Origin: Flagellimonas sp. S3867
GTDB lineage: Bacteria; Bacteroidota; Bacteroidia; Flavobacteriales; Flavobacteriaceae
Length of the DNA stretch: 64,000 bases
Direction of reading: 5' to 3'
NCBI RefSeq assembly: GCF_014698935.1
Contig: NZ_JACVMN010000003.1
Coordinates: 62,001-126,000, forward strand
Positions 9,316 to 19,124 of this stretch are shown piece by piece. Below the pieces are notes generated by a model that saw nothing but the letters and a program-made list of their open reading frames with translations, was not told where the DNA came from and searched no databases. The translations under genes and the position numbers were made by a program. The first letter of the stretch is position 1; each line of letters begins with the position of its first letter.

Positions 9316-10059
9316 ATGAGAATGAAATATATTGCAATAGCGCTTTTGTTGCTGCTGTGCAATGTGGCCTTAGGCCAAGAAATAGACGAGTTCATAGCCA
9401 AAAACCTTGAAAAAAATGATATTACCAAGGTGCTACCATCGCTGGATAGCCTAATTACCCTGGCACACGAAAAATCTCCCGATCTCAAATATCGCGATGC
9501 TGACCAAAAATACTGGAAGGCCAGACAACGTTTGGCACAGACCAGATGGCTTGATTATTTTTATTTGGAGGCTGTGTACAGTTACGGAGTATATGACAAC
9601 CTTACCGCATCCCAGCTATCAGGAGCTCCACAGGCTAGTCAAACCTTATTTTCCACTGAACAGGACAGATATACCTTCGGGCCTTCCTTAAAAATACCCA
9701 TTTCGGCAATCCTCAATCGGAAAAACACCATAAGATCCGCAAAGGCCGAAGCAGAAAGGTCAGTGTATGAAAAAGAGGTGGACAAAGCCAAACTTCGTGA
9801 GGTAGTAATAGTACGTTACAACGAATTGGTTAAAGCGCATCGATTGCTCTTTGTGTACGGATCTATAGTCGACACCTATAAAATTCAAGCATTAAGAGCG
9901 GAAACCGAATATAAAAATGGGATTATTTCTGTGCCCGAATATACACGTCTTAGTCAAATGCTCAACGAGGCAATAGTTGCCCACGAAGCACAAAAATCAG
10001 AATTAAGCCTTGCTATTCTTCTGTTGGAAGAATTAGTGGGAATAAAACTGAACATATAA
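9316..10059 (+). CDS. TolC-family outer membrane protein-like, short form
   Basis: 247 residues from the ATG at 9316 (another ATG at 9322). A signal peptide is present (IAIALLLLLCNVALGQ). The mature part has long helices with TolC features (LDSLITLAHEKSPDLKYRDADQKYWKARQR, given here only in part: ITLAHEKSPDLKY; later SIVDTYKIQALRAETEYKNG). TolC/OEP proteins have two such repeats and about 420-480 residues; this one corresponds to about half and may work as a multimer. It starts 1 nt after the transferase gene and ends 3 nt before the Wzz-like gene, so a role in polymer export is likely. Confidence 0.7.
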   Translation: MRMKYIAIALLLLLCNVALGQEIDEFIAKNLEKNDITKVLPSLDSLITLAHEKSPDLKYRDADQKYWKARQRLAQTRWLDYFYLEAVYSYGVYDNLTASQLSGAPQASQTLFSTEQDRYTFGPSLKIPISAILNRKNTIRSAKAEAERSVYEKEVDKAKLREVVIVRYNELVKAHRLLFVYGSIVDTYKIQALRAETEYKNGIISVPEYTRLSQMLNEAIVAHEAQKSELSLAILLLEELVGIKLNI

Positions 10060-10062
10060 AGA

Positions 10063-12411
10063 ATGAAATTTAATCTGCTGTTTTTTGTTAGAATCCTACT
10101 TCGGCATATATGGTTGCTGATATCAGTTCCCATTTTGCTGGGAAGTCTGGTATTTATTCTAACCAAGAACCAGCCTAAAGTCTATGATTCCAAAGCTAGA
10201 ATCTATACTGCATTCGCTACTGGGTCTACGATTGAACTGGACAATACAAAATTTGACTACAGCAAGACTAATATCGCCTATGACAACCTTTTGAACCTTA
10301 TAAAATCGAGAACGACCATTGAAACCGTTGCACTTAAGCTGTTTGCTCAACATATGCTTTTGGATAGTGCCGATGTAAGGATAATTTCAAAGAAAAAATA
10401 CGGGGAATTGATGGAAATTGTCCCCGATGATGTGAAAGCTCTTGTGGTTAAAGGCGATTTGCAAAAAACCTATGAAAATTTCTTGACCTATCAAGAAGAA
10501 GGTCACGACAACTTCATCAATGAACTATTGAATCTTGAACATCCAGATTACAGTGTTGGTAAAATATTGGAAAAGATTGGGGTAAGGCGTATTTCCATTA
10601 GTGATTTTGTGGATATCTCCTATCAATCCGAAGACCCAGGAATATGCCAGAACACATTGTTGATTTTAACCGAAACCTTTATAAAGGCCAATGCAGATAT
10701 CAAGGCCAACCAATCAGATGCCGTTGTCAGCTATTTTGAAAATCAACTGGATAGAACTACCAATCAGCTTAACGCAGCCGAAAAAGAGCTGTTGGATTTC
10801 AATAAGGGCAACAAAATAATGAACTACTACGAGCAGACGAAACAATTGGCTTCGCGTAGAGAGAATTTTGAATTACGATACCAAGAGGTTCAGCAACGCT
10901 ATCATGCTGCAAAAGCAGTGCTTCCTCAATTGGAGAAAAAACTGGGCACACACGAGAAAAAACGACTTCAAAGCAAACGAATTCTAGAGTTACGGGACGA
11001 ATTGGCCCAACTCAACTACACCATTTCCATGAAAAGCCTCGATCTCTCACGAGACTCTACCGTGCAGGCTACAAATGCTATAAAAATCGTGGAAGCAACA
11101 AAAAAATTGAAGGCAGTCAAGGCTCAACTTAAGCAAGCGGTTGATACAGTCTTTGTTGTGGATCATGATAAAAACGGAGTGGCAACATCAAGCATTCTTG
11201 GCGATTGGTTGGAAAATACCATTACCTACGAAGGAGCCAAGGCCGAACTCAAAATATTAGATCAAAAACGTATTGAGTTTGACGAACTATACACCTGGTA
11301 TGCACCTTTAGGTGCGACAATGAAAAAATTAGAGCGAAAAATCAACATTGAAGAACAAGAATATTTAAGCCTTTTGCACAGTTTGGGATTGGCCAAACTA
11401 AGACAGCAAAACGTTGAATTGCAATCCAATCTAAAGATTACTGAAACCCCATTTTTTCCAATAAAACCAAATCCAAGCAAACGGATGATATTGGTAATAG
11501 TGGGAGCCGTATTCGGATTTATTTTGGTAGCAATAACAGTGTTGGTCCTTGAGTTCTTGGATGGCAATTTGAACACAGCACAACGGGCCGAGGAAAAAAT
11601 TGGACTTGCAGTCTCCTCAATTTTCCCTGTTATTTCAAAGAAAAACAAGAAAATTGATTTTGAATACTTGACCAATAAGGCAGTAAATGCCATATCAAAA
11701 AACATGATTCTGAACCAATTCAAGAAAAAACCCGAAGGCCCTGTGATCAATATGGTTTTTTCTACACAGGAAAATGAAGGCAAATCCTTTATATGTGAAC
11801 ATTTGGTGACCAAACTGTGCGAGCTCGGATACAAAATCCTACACATTACCTATGATCCATATGAGGTTGAAATGGCACATCGACGCGATACTGCTATTTC
11901 TTATGTGGTCAATGATCAATATGAAATTGAGGTTATCGATGAACGATATCAGCAAGCAATGAATGAATTTGACATTCAATGCGAAGTACAACCAATAGAT
12001 GACAATTATGCGCAGATCGTTTATGAGGTTACCGATAAACTATATAAAATTTCTACCATAGAAGAGTTTGATAGTTCTCGACGAATTTTAGACTTCAACT
12101 TTTTCGATTTTGTGATACTTGAGTTACCCAGCATCATCAAGAATCCATTTCCGGTAAAATTGGCTGCAACCATTGATTTTTCCTTTTTGGTAGCTCGCGC
12201 AAACCGATCATGGAGCAGGGCCGATGCCAATGCATTGAAAGTGTTCACCGAAGCAACAACAGGACCTGAACCCACAATTATCCTAAATGGGGTAAAAGTG
12301 CTTGAAATGGAAACCGTTGTTGGAGACCTGCCCAAAAAACGATCACGATTTAGAAAATGGATGAAAAATTTGGTGCAACTCCGATTCTTTACTAAAAAAT
12401 CAATAGCGTAA
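10063..12411 (+). CDS. Wzz/GumC-like chain-length protein with divergent BY-kinase-type P-loop domain
   Basis: 782 residues. A first membrane helix (about 10-32) is followed by a long periplasmic coiled-coil region (about 215-470) and a second helix (MILVIVGAVFGFILVAITVLV, split: MILVIVGAVFGF and ILVAITVLV) just after a proline-rich PFFPIKPNPSKR motif. The cytoplasmic part has a Walker A-like STQENEGKSF, but the Walker A' strand reads ILHITYDPYE and the Walker B strand FVILELPSI, each lacking the usual Asp-containing pattern of bacterial tyrosine kinases. No Tyr-rich tail is present; the end is basic (KKRSRFRKWMKN). It is a chain-length/export factor with a probably inactive or altered kinase domain. 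It overlaps the flippase gene by 1 nt. Confidence 0.85.
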   Translation: MKFNLLFFVRILLRHIWLLISVPILLGSLVFILTKNQPKVYDSKARIYTAFATGSTIELDNTKFDYSKTNIAYDNLLNLIKSRTTIETVALKLFAQHMLLDSADVRIISKKKYGELMEIVPDDVKALVVKGDLQKTYENFLTYQEEGHDNFINELLNLEHPDYSVGKILEKIGVRRISISDFVDISYQSEDPGICQNTLLILTETFIKANADIKANQSDAVVSYFENQLDRTTNQLNAAEKELLDFNKGNKIMNYYEQTKQLASRRENFELRYQEVQQRYHAAKAVLPQLEKKLGTHEKKRLQSKRILELRDELAQLNYTISMKSLDLSRDSTVQATNAIKIVEATKKLKAVKAQLKQAVDTVFVVDHDKNGVATSSILGDWLENTITYEGAKAELKILDQKRIEFDELYTWYAPLGATMKKLERKINIEEQEYLSLLHSLGLAKLRQQNVELQSNLKITETPFFPIKPNPSKRMILVIVGAVFGFILVAITVLVLEFLDGNLNTAQRAEEKIGLAVSSIFPVISKKNKKIDFEYLTNKAVNAISKNMILNQFKKKPEGPVINMVFSTQENEGKSFICEHLVTKLCELGYKILHITYDPYEVEMAHRRDTAISYVVNDQYEIEVIDERYQQAMNEFDIQCEVQPIDDNYAQIVYEVTDKLYKISTIEEFDSSRRILDFNFFDFVILELPSIIKNPFPVKLAATIDFSFLVARANRSWSRADANALKVFTEATTGPEPTIILNGVKVLEMETVVGDLPKKRSRFRKWMKNLVQLRFFTKKSIA

Positions 12412-13757
12412 TGTTGAAAAGATTGGGGAACATAGCACGGGAAAAAAACATGAGCTCTCTAATGACCAATGTGTTGATCGCTGCTTTGGGATTAATGAGC
12501 TTTATGTTGTTGACCAGACAACTGAGCAGGGAATTGTTCGGTGACTGGGTCTTATATGTTACCCTGGCCACCTTTGTAGATCTTTTACGATTTGGGTTGA
12601 CCCAAACTTCATCCGTAAGGCTATTATCTGGAGCAAAAAAAGAAGATTATAAGAAATTGATGGGTTCCAGCTTTAAGATCAATCTTAAGCTTTTGGGAAT
12701 CATTACAGCTTTTTGCTGGGCATTATATGCAGTTGTATCACAGATTGGGGCCGAAATAAATTATGGTTACCTCCTCTTTTTAACCTGGTACCCCATTTTA
12801 GCATTGGCCAATTTAAGTTGGAACAATTCCATGGCCTTGTTTCAAGCCAAACAAGATTTTACCGGAATGATGTTTGTACGTCTTTCCAATATTGGGTTGT
12901 TTGTGGTTTTTTTGATATTGAACCAATGGTGGTTGCATCTGGGAATCCTTGAAATTCTCTGGGTGCATTTAGCCGTAAATATGATGTCAAGTATTTGGTG
13001 TGTTGTCAAGAAATGGGATGGATGTCTATATCTAAAACATGCTGAAAAGGAGACCACAAAAGAGCTTATCAACTTTGGAAAATACTCCATGGGAACCCTT
13101 ATAGGGTCCAGTTTATTAAAAAGTGCGGATACCTTCATTATCGGATTGAGTCCAATTTTGGGTTCGGCAGGAATAGCAATGTATGCCATCCCCTTAAAAC
13201 TTACGGACCTTTTGGGAATTCCATTGCGCAGTTTTACCATGACGGCCTATCCAAGAATGTCCAAAAAGTGTATTGATGGCGATATGCAGGGAGTTCGGAA
13301 AACGTTTTATGCCTATTCCGGCGCAATTACCCTATTGTTTGTACCAATCTCTATCGCATGTTTCATTTTGGCCGAAGAGCTTGTGCTCATTTTGGGAGGA
13401 AATGAATATCTCGAAGTATTGCCTCAGCTGACATTGATTTTTAGAATTTTTACCCTTTACACACTTTTGCTTCCGATTGATAGGTTTACCGGAGTGCTTT
13501 TAGATAGCATCAACAGGCCCAGATTAAACTTGAATAAGGTCATAATTATGACTTTGGCAAATATTGTGGTTGATTTTGTTGCGGTTTTCGTGTTCGAATC
13601 ATTGGCTTTGGTTGCGGTGGGAACGGTGATTTTTACCTTGATAGGAATCTTTCTCGGCTTTTATTATTTGCGTAAAGAGATTCAAATTCAATCCAAACGC
13701 ATTTTTCCCGAAGGGATACTTTTTTTTAAAAGCCTAAATACTTATTTGGTACCATGA
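12411..13757 (+). CDS. Polysaccharide flippase (Wzx-like, MATE/MVF superfamily)
   Basis: 448 residues with about 12-14 predicted membrane helices. The N-terminal pattern (NVLIAALGLMSFMLLTRQLS, then GDWVLYVTLATFVDLLRFGL) and ADTFIIGLSPILGSAGIAMYA in the middle are typical of polysaccharide-transport flippases, which move lipid-linked repeat units to the periplasmic face. The TAATG junction with the upstream gene and the ATGA overlap with the downstream polymerase gene show tight coupling. Confidence 0.88.
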   Translation: MLKRLGNIAREKNMSSLMTNVLIAALGLMSFMLLTRQLSRELFGDWVLYVTLATFVDLLRFGLTQTSSVRLLSGAKKEDYKKLMGSSFKINLKLLGIITAFCWALYAVVSQIGAEINYGYLLFLTWYPILALANLSWNNSMALFQAKQDFTGMMFVRLSNIGLFVVFLILNQWWLHLGILEILWVHLAVNMMSSIWCVVKKWDGCLYLKHAEKETTKELINFGKYSMGTLIGSSLLKSADTFIIGLSPILGSAGIAMYAIPLKLTDLLGIPLRSFTMTAYPRMSKKCIDGDMQGVRKTFYAYSGAITLLFVPISIACFILAEELVLILGGNEYLEVLPQLTLIFRIFTLYTLLLPIDRFTGVLLDSINRPRLNLNKVIIMTLANIVVDFVAVFVFESLALVAVGTVIFTLIGIFLGFYYLRKEIQIQSKRIFPEGILFFKSLNTYLVP

Positions 13758-15238
13758 ATCCGTTTGAACGAACATATGGCCAAGATTTACTGAAGAAACC
13801 CTTACCGATTCTAACCCTGTTTTCATTGGCAATTGCATCTGCTTTGCTCATTGCCTCCAAAGGTATTATTGCAGGAGTTGGAATTATTGCTTTCCCTTTG
13901 GGAATGCTATATGTGATCAATTTATTTCTTAGTCCAAGAATTGGAATCATAACTATAATAGCTTTCAGCTTTTTTGTAACGGGAATCTCAAGATACTTGC
14001 CTGGTACTTGGGGATTGATGATAGACGGATTGTTGTTTATGATGTATATGGCGCTTTTTTTCAAAGAGTTTCGAATCCGTATTCCATGGAACAATGCCCG
14101 TTCGCAATTGACCATTTTGGTCAGTATTTGGTTTGGATATGCCATGATGCAAGCGGTAAATCCCGAAGCAGTCAGCATCGAAGCTTGGTTTTATGCCATG
14201 AGGGGAATAGCACTGTACCAATGGTTGATTATTCCTTTGTGCTTTATCCTATTCAATCGACCAAAAGACATGATGACCGTATTTATGATTTGGGGAGTAA
14301 TCAGTCTATTGGGAACTTTGAAGGGAATCCTGCAGATGACCCTTGGTGTTGACTCTTTTGAACAAGCTTGGTTGGATGGAGGCGGGGCAGTTACTCATAT
14401 TCTTTTTGGAAAATTGCGAATCTTCTCCTTTTATTCAGATGCAGGTCAATTTGGTGCATCACAGGGACATACTGGAGTAGTTTTTGGGATTTTGACGCTG
14501 TTCGTAAAAAATAATTTTAAGCTTAGGGCCTTTTTTGGGCTTGTGGCTATTATGGGACTTTATGGAATGCTTATTTCAGGAACTAGAGGAGCTATCGCTG
14601 TTCCTGCAATGGGCGGGGTGATGTTCATTATTGTGAGAAAACACATTCCCAGCATTGTATTGGGCGCCATGGCCGGGATTGCAATATTTGTCTTTTTCAA
14701 ATACACAACCATAGGAAATAACAACGACCAGATTCGAAGAATGCGTACCGCATTTGACCCGAATGATGCTTCTTTACAGGTACGGTTGGACAACCAACGT
14801 AAACTATCAGGGTATCTCGCTTCAAGACCTTTTGGGGGAGGTATAGGGTCCACCGGAAACTGGGGGCAACGATTTACACCACATACCTTTTTGGCAAATA
14901 CCGCAACGGATAGTTGGTTTGTTGCCATTTGGGCCGATATGGGAATTGTTGGACTGTGGCTGCATTTGTTCATTCTCTTCTTTGTTTTGATTACAGGAGC
15001 TTACAATTGTATGTTTAAAATACGTGACGATTGGCTAAAAGGACAGGTAACAGCTTTGGTCTGCGGTATGGCAGGAATAATGTTGGCCTCATATGGAAAT
15101 GGGGTATTTGGGCAGTTTCCCACAGGAATCTTAATGTATGTGGGCATGGTTTTCATTTTCCTTTCACCAAAGTGGGACAAAAAAATTCAGCAAGAAAAAG
15201 AAATACTTGAACAAGAAGAGCTGGCTATAGCGGCCTAA
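13754..15238 (+). CDS. O-antigen ligase/polymerase-like membrane protein (Wzy-type)
   Basis: 494 residues with at least ten hydrophobic segments. A large hydrophilic loop near residues 305-375 contains RMRTAFDPNDASLQVRLDNQ and a Gly-rich GGGIGSTGNWGQRF stretch, the layout of Wzy_C/O-antigen ligase proteins. It overlaps the flippase stop by 4 nt. In a Wzx/Wzy pathway it would polymerise repeat units on the periplasmic side. Confidence 0.82.
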   Translation: MNPFERTYGQDLLKKPLPILTLFSLAIASALLIASKGIIAGVGIIAFPLGMLYVINLFLSPRIGIITIIAFSFFVTGISRYLPGTWGLMIDGLLFMMYMALFFKEFRIRIPWNNARSQLTILVSIWFGYAMMQAVNPEAVSIEAWFYAMRGIALYQWLIIPLCFILFNRPKDMMTVFMIWGVISLLGTLKGILQMTLGVDSFEQAWLDGGGAVTHILFGKLRIFSFYSDAGQFGASQGHTGVVFGILTLFVKNNFKLRAFFGLVAIMGLYGMLISGTRGAIAVPAMGGVMFIIVRKHIPSIVLGAMAGIAIFVFFKYTTIGNNNDQIRRMRTAFDPNDASLQVRLDNQRKLSGYLASRPFGGGIGSTGNWGQRFTPHTFLANTATDSWFVAIWADMGIVGLWLHLFILFFVLITGAYNCMFKIRDDWLKGQVTALVCGMAGIMLASYGNGVFGQFPTGILMYVGMVFIFLSPKWDKKIQQEKEILEQEELAIAA

Positions 15239-15249
15239 ATTTAGAACTT

Positions 15250-16149
15250 ATGACAAAAGAATTTCCATTGGTGTCCATTATCACCATAAATTATAACGAA
15301 TCGCAAGTCACTCTGGAAATGCTGCAATCCCTAAAGGGATTGACCTATCCCAATGTTGAAGTGATAGTGGTGGATAATGCTTCCCCAAATGATAACCCTG
15401 ATACCATCAAGGAACAATTTCCTGAGGTTTGCTTGATAAAAAGCAAGGAGAATCTTGGATTTGCAGGAGGGAATAATCTGGGTGTGAAACAATCCAATGG
15501 AGCATTTTTACTGTTTATTAATAATGATACCATTGTTCCGGAAAGGTTTATTGAACCATTGGTTCAAACCTTACAAGAAGATGAAACCATTGGGATGGTG
15601 AGTCCCAAGATAAAGTTCCATTGGAACCCGGAGTTGATACAATATGCCGGTTATACGCCTATGAATCACTGGACCATTCGCAATAACAGTATTGGATACC
15701 ATCAAAAGGATGATGGCCGTTTTGACACGGAAGGAGAAACAGAATCCATTCACGGTGCTGCCATGATGGTGCCCAGAACTGTGGTGGACAAAGTAGGCAT
15801 GATGACAGAAATCTACTTTTTATATTACGAAGAGCATGATTGGGCCGAAATGATCAAGAGAGCGGGATACAAAATATTCTATCAGCCAGCATCTTACATT
15901 CTGCACAAAGAATCGGTCTCGACAGGCAAATTCAGTCCGTTGAAGACCTACTATATTTCCAGAAATAGAATATTGTTCGCAAGACGGAATTTTAAACCGT
16001 TGCAGCTTGGTATAAGTTTATTATTTCAATGCTTTGTTTCCATCCCCAAAAACAGCTTACAATTTCTGATTAAAAATGAATTTCCACACTTTAAGGCATT
16101 TTGGAAAGCGATTTCATGGAATCTGACCCATAGGACGGAAATAGGATAG
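15250..16149 (+). CDS. Glycosyltransferase family 2
   Basis: 299 residues with a GT-A fold. It has VSIITINYNESQVTLEML at the N terminus, VIVVDNASPNDNP, then a metal-binding-type LFINNDTIVPERF and HGAAMMVPRTVVDKVG, typical of rhamnosyltransferase-like GT2 enzymes. No long membrane segment is present. The gene is 11 nt after the polymerase gene. The sugar moved is unknown; dTDP-rhamnose is available from rfbBACD in the same locus. Confidence 0.88.
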   Translation: MTKEFPLVSIITINYNESQVTLEMLQSLKGLTYPNVEVIVVDNASPNDNPDTIKEQFPEVCLIKSKENLGFAGGNNLGVKQSNGAFLLFINNDTIVPERFIEPLVQTLQEDETIGMVSPKIKFHWNPELIQYAGYTPMNHWTIRNNSIGYHQKDDGRFDTEGETESIHGAAMMVPRTVVDKVGMMTEIYFLYYEEHDWAEMIKRAGYKIFYQPASYILHKESVSTGKFSPLKTYYISRNRILFARRNFKPLQLGISLLFQCFVSIPKNSLQFLIKNEFPHFKAFWKAISWNLTHRTEIG

Positions 16150-16260
16150 GCCCATCCCTTAGTGTTTTCTTTAATACGTCAAGGCAAATTTGCCTTTCGT
16201 CAATTCCAAACCCTATAAGATTGTCTGTTTTTTACATTTAGCATGCTAAATGCATGCAAT

Positions 16261-16953
16261 ATGACTGGGAAAAAGAAATCGTTTTCTTCATTTATTTTTA
16301 TTGGAGGAGTGCTGTTTTGTACATTTTTAATGTATTTGATGTCGGCCAGTGAGACCAACAACAGTTTTGTGAACCTGATTTTAGAAAAAGACAGTAAAAT
16401 ATATGTCTATTCAAAAAGAGGCTCTTATCTCATGAATATTAATATTCAGAGAGAAGAAAATCCTACGGTTTTTCCATTTATACAAGTTTTCGAAGATAAT
16501 GGTGAACTTTATGTTGCTCCAGATAAACTCAAGGATATAGTCGATTTGCTTTGTGGTAATTTTCAAGTACATGATGTCCCAGCGAAGAGTTCCGATGGTT
16601 ATGTGACCTCTGGCAGTTCGCCATGTTTTGAAAAATCATTTAAAAATCAAAGTACAGGCAAGATTGGAGAACAGATTCACGTGAACATGGTACGATTGAC
16701 AAATTCTAGCTTAAAAGAGGCTTTCAATATTAGGTGGGAAACCAATATGAAAACCAATAAATCCAGGGTTTCGGAAAATTGCCATAAAAAATCGTTCACG
16801 GTTAGAACCTCAACGCAACCTGGTGAATATGTATTTTCAGCAGAGGATTTCATCATGGTTAACTTGCAAGAGGTGGTAGATTTTTATGGAAACAACGTTG
16901 CACTGTCTTTAAACAAAGAAGAGCAGCTTTTATACATTGAGCATAAGGAATAG
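16261..16953 (+). CDS. Unrecognised membrane-anchored protein in exopolysaccharide locus
   Basis: About 230 residues from the ATG at 16261; 16243 is an alternative in-frame start. One N-terminal membrane helix (FIFIGGVLFCTFLMYLMS) precedes an extracytoplasmic domain with three Cys residues and many beta-type stretches. I do not recognise the family. It has gaps of about 110 and 195 nt to its neighbours, so it may be its own unit. Confidence 0.65.
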   Translation: MTGKKKSFSSFIFIGGVLFCTFLMYLMSASETNNSFVNLILEKDSKIYVYSKRGSYLMNINIQREENPTVFPFIQVFEDNGELYVAPDKLKDIVDLLCGNFQVHDVPAKSSDGYVTSGSSPCFEKSFKNQSTGKIGEQIHVNMVRLTNSSLKEAFNIRWETNMKTNKSRVSENCHKKSFTVRTSTQPGEYVFSAEDFIMVNLQEVVDFYGNNVALSLNKEEQLLYIEHKE

Positions 16954-17104
16954 GTTAAAACACTGTACGTTTTTATTGGATTAAGAACATTGACGTAAAT
17001 GTTTGGGTTTTAACAAGAAATGGATAAAAAGCTGTTTAAAAACCCCCTTTGTTGTGCGTTGACAACACGAATTCAATACTTTACAACAAATACTTTTCTC
17101 TCTT

Positions 17105-17148
17105 AAAATGTAGGATAATATTTACAAATATTTATTAAACCTACTTTT
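17105..17148. promoter_or_regulatory. Paired GTAGG motifs before the LruC lipoprotein gene
   Basis: AAAATGTAGGATAATATTT at 17105 resembles AAAAGTAGGATTATATTT at 28216. A second, inverted copy, CCTACTTTT (17140-17148), abuts the start codon. TAATATTTAC could be a -7 element. Likely promoter/operator region. Confidence 0.4.
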
Positions 17149-19074
17149 ATGCCCAAAAGTGTAAAAATTACAATCTTATCCCTGTTACTGTCCATTTTAT
17201 ATGGATGTGTGAATGAAAATGATTTGGACCCACCTGCTGAAGTAGAAGGTCCATTATCTGCATTTGATATACCTTCAGATTTTGACTTTTCAACAAGTAG
17301 AAGTGTTACAGTTTCTTTGGACGTCCCCGAATTTCTGGATAACGCAGTTTTTACTTTGTACGGAAAAAAGGGGAATCAGGATAGCCTTGCCTTCGCCAAA
17401 GCAAATTTTGATGATAATGGCCATTTTGAGAAACAATTTCAGCTAGGTGTAGAAACTGATTCTGTACTCATTTCAACAAATTATTTAGGTTTGACCCCAT
17501 TGATCAGACTTCCCATTATAAACAATAGTATAAGCTTTGACTACAATACTTTATATGATCGTAACAACCCGGTTTCAAGCAAGTTAAGAAGCATTGCTTT
17601 AAAGGCAAAAAACAACAAACCGCCTGGTGATATCGATTTCGAATTTTTAAGCGGTCATAGCTCCAATGGTGTTCCGGATATTATGGAAACACCTGATGTG
17701 ATTACTCAAGAATTGTTGGATGATATAAACGCATCACTCCCCGAAAATCAAAATGTAAAAGACCTTCATCCAGAGTATTTGGACAATAAAGAAACTAATT
17801 TGGTTATTACGGAAGAAGCCGATGTTTGGGTAACTTTTGTAGCCGAAAGCGCTGTTTGGAAGAACACATTGGGATTTTATACATTTCCTGTAGGACTAGC
17901 ACCAGCTTCACCAGACGATATTACGGCACATACAGTTATTTTTCCAAATGCCTCGATGAATGGTGACGGAGGCGGATTGTTTCCAGGAGATAAGGTTCAT
18001 CTAGGAAGATTTCCGGCAAATACGGTGGTTTCTTGGTTTGTGGTTTCCAATGGATGGAAAGGAAACAAGGTGGGAAAGGGACAACATACCTATTATTCCG
18101 AAGAAACTTTCAATACCGATAACAACAACAAATCACAAATGGTATTGTTGAACGACCCAAGCCGTAATCTTGCTGTTTTGGGTATTGAAGATGGTCCTAG
18201 AAATGGGGACGATGGAGATTTTAACGATTCACTTTTTTATATTACCTCAAACCCTGTTGGTGCTGTCCAAGTTTTGGATTTTGCAACGCTTGATGTAGCC
18301 AACGATGCAGATGTAGATGGGGTTGATAATACGCTAGACGATTTCCCATTCGATTTTAATCTCGCCTTTAACAATTTTGCTCCTTCAATCAATTCTTCCG
18401 GAAAAATGGTCTTTGAAGACTTATGGCCACACATTGGGGATTATGATTTTAACGACTTGGCTATGGATTACAATTTCAACCTTATGGCCAATGCTGATAA
18501 TATGGTTACCAAAATACAAGCAACTTTTACCATTGAATCTATTGGTGGACATCTTGAAAATGGATTTGCTTTTACATTTCCGATGGCACCTTCAAGCATT
18601 TCAAGCATTACAGGGCAGGTTTTGAACGCTGATTATATCAGTGTTGATGCAAATGGAACAGAAACTGGAACGGCTACAAATGAAACTGTTGTTTTTGTAA
18701 TTGGTAACGTAATTGGTAGACAAGGAGAGACAATAAACATGGAAATTACCTTCGCTAATCCCGTTTCGGTTGATGCCCTTGGAGAAGTTCCATTTAATGC
18801 ATTTCTAATAGCTGATGGAATTAGGGGCAAAGAAATACACTTGCCGGATTTACCACCTACAAGTAAGGCCATGTTTTTGGGTAGCGCAGACGATTTCAGC
18901 AATCCATCCAACGATAGGTACTATAAAACTAATATGAACCTTCCATGGGCCTTGAATATTTATGAAGGCTTTGTGCCTCCCCGTGAAACGGTATCCATAA
19001 GTGAGGAATATCCCGATTTTGTGAATTGGGCAAATTCTGGAGGTACACAAAACCTAGATTGGTATGTAAAATAA
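17149..19074 (+). CDS. LruC domain-containing lipoprotein (DUF4114/DUF4842 type)
   Basis: 641 residues. The signal peptide ends in a lipobox-like LLSILYGCVNE, so a surface or periplasmic lipoprotein is expected. A middle part ending in GPRNGDDGDFNDSLFYI matches DUF4114-type modules. The C-terminal half has a Ca-binding-like DVDGVDNTLDDFPFD and the LruC signature (FEDLWPHIGDYDFNDLAMDY, continuing NFNLMANADNMV). Such proteins are common in Bacteroidota surface layers, and their function is unknown. It lies inside the exopolysaccharide locus, just before ugd, and may anchor or organise the polymer (inference). Confidence 0.85.
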   Translation: MPKSVKITILSLLLSILYGCVNENDLDPPAEVEGPLSAFDIPSDFDFSTSRSVTVSLDVPEFLDNAVFTLYGKKGNQDSLAFAKANFDDNGHFEKQFQLGVETDSVLISTNYLGLTPLIRLPIINNSISFDYNTLYDRNNPVSSKLRSIALKAKNNKPPGDIDFEFLSGHSSNGVPDIMETPDVITQELLDDINASLPENQNVKDLHPEYLDNKETNLVITEEADVWVTFVAESAVWKNTLGFYTFPVGLAPASPDDITAHTVIFPNASMNGDGGGLFPGDKVHLGRFPANTVVSWFVVSNGWKGNKVGKGQHTYYSEETFNTDNNNKSQMVLLNDPSRNLAVLGIEDGPRNGDDGDFNDSLFYITSNPVGAVQVLDFATLDVANDADVDGVDNTLDDFPFDFNLAFNNFAPSINSSGKMVFEDLWPHIGDYDFNDLAMDYNFNLMANADNMVTKIQATFTIESIGGHLENGFAFTFPMAPSSISSITGQVLNADYISVDANGTETGTATNETVVFVIGNVIGRQGETINMEITFANPVSVDALGEVPFNAFLIADGIRGKEIHLPDLPPTSKAMFLGSADDFSNPSNDRYYKTNMNLPWALNIYEGFVPPRETVSISEEYPDFVNWANSGGTQNLDWYVK

Positions 19075-19124
19075 TAGTGATAAAAAGTAAATAACAAAAT
19101 CAACCTTAAAAGAAATATCAAATT

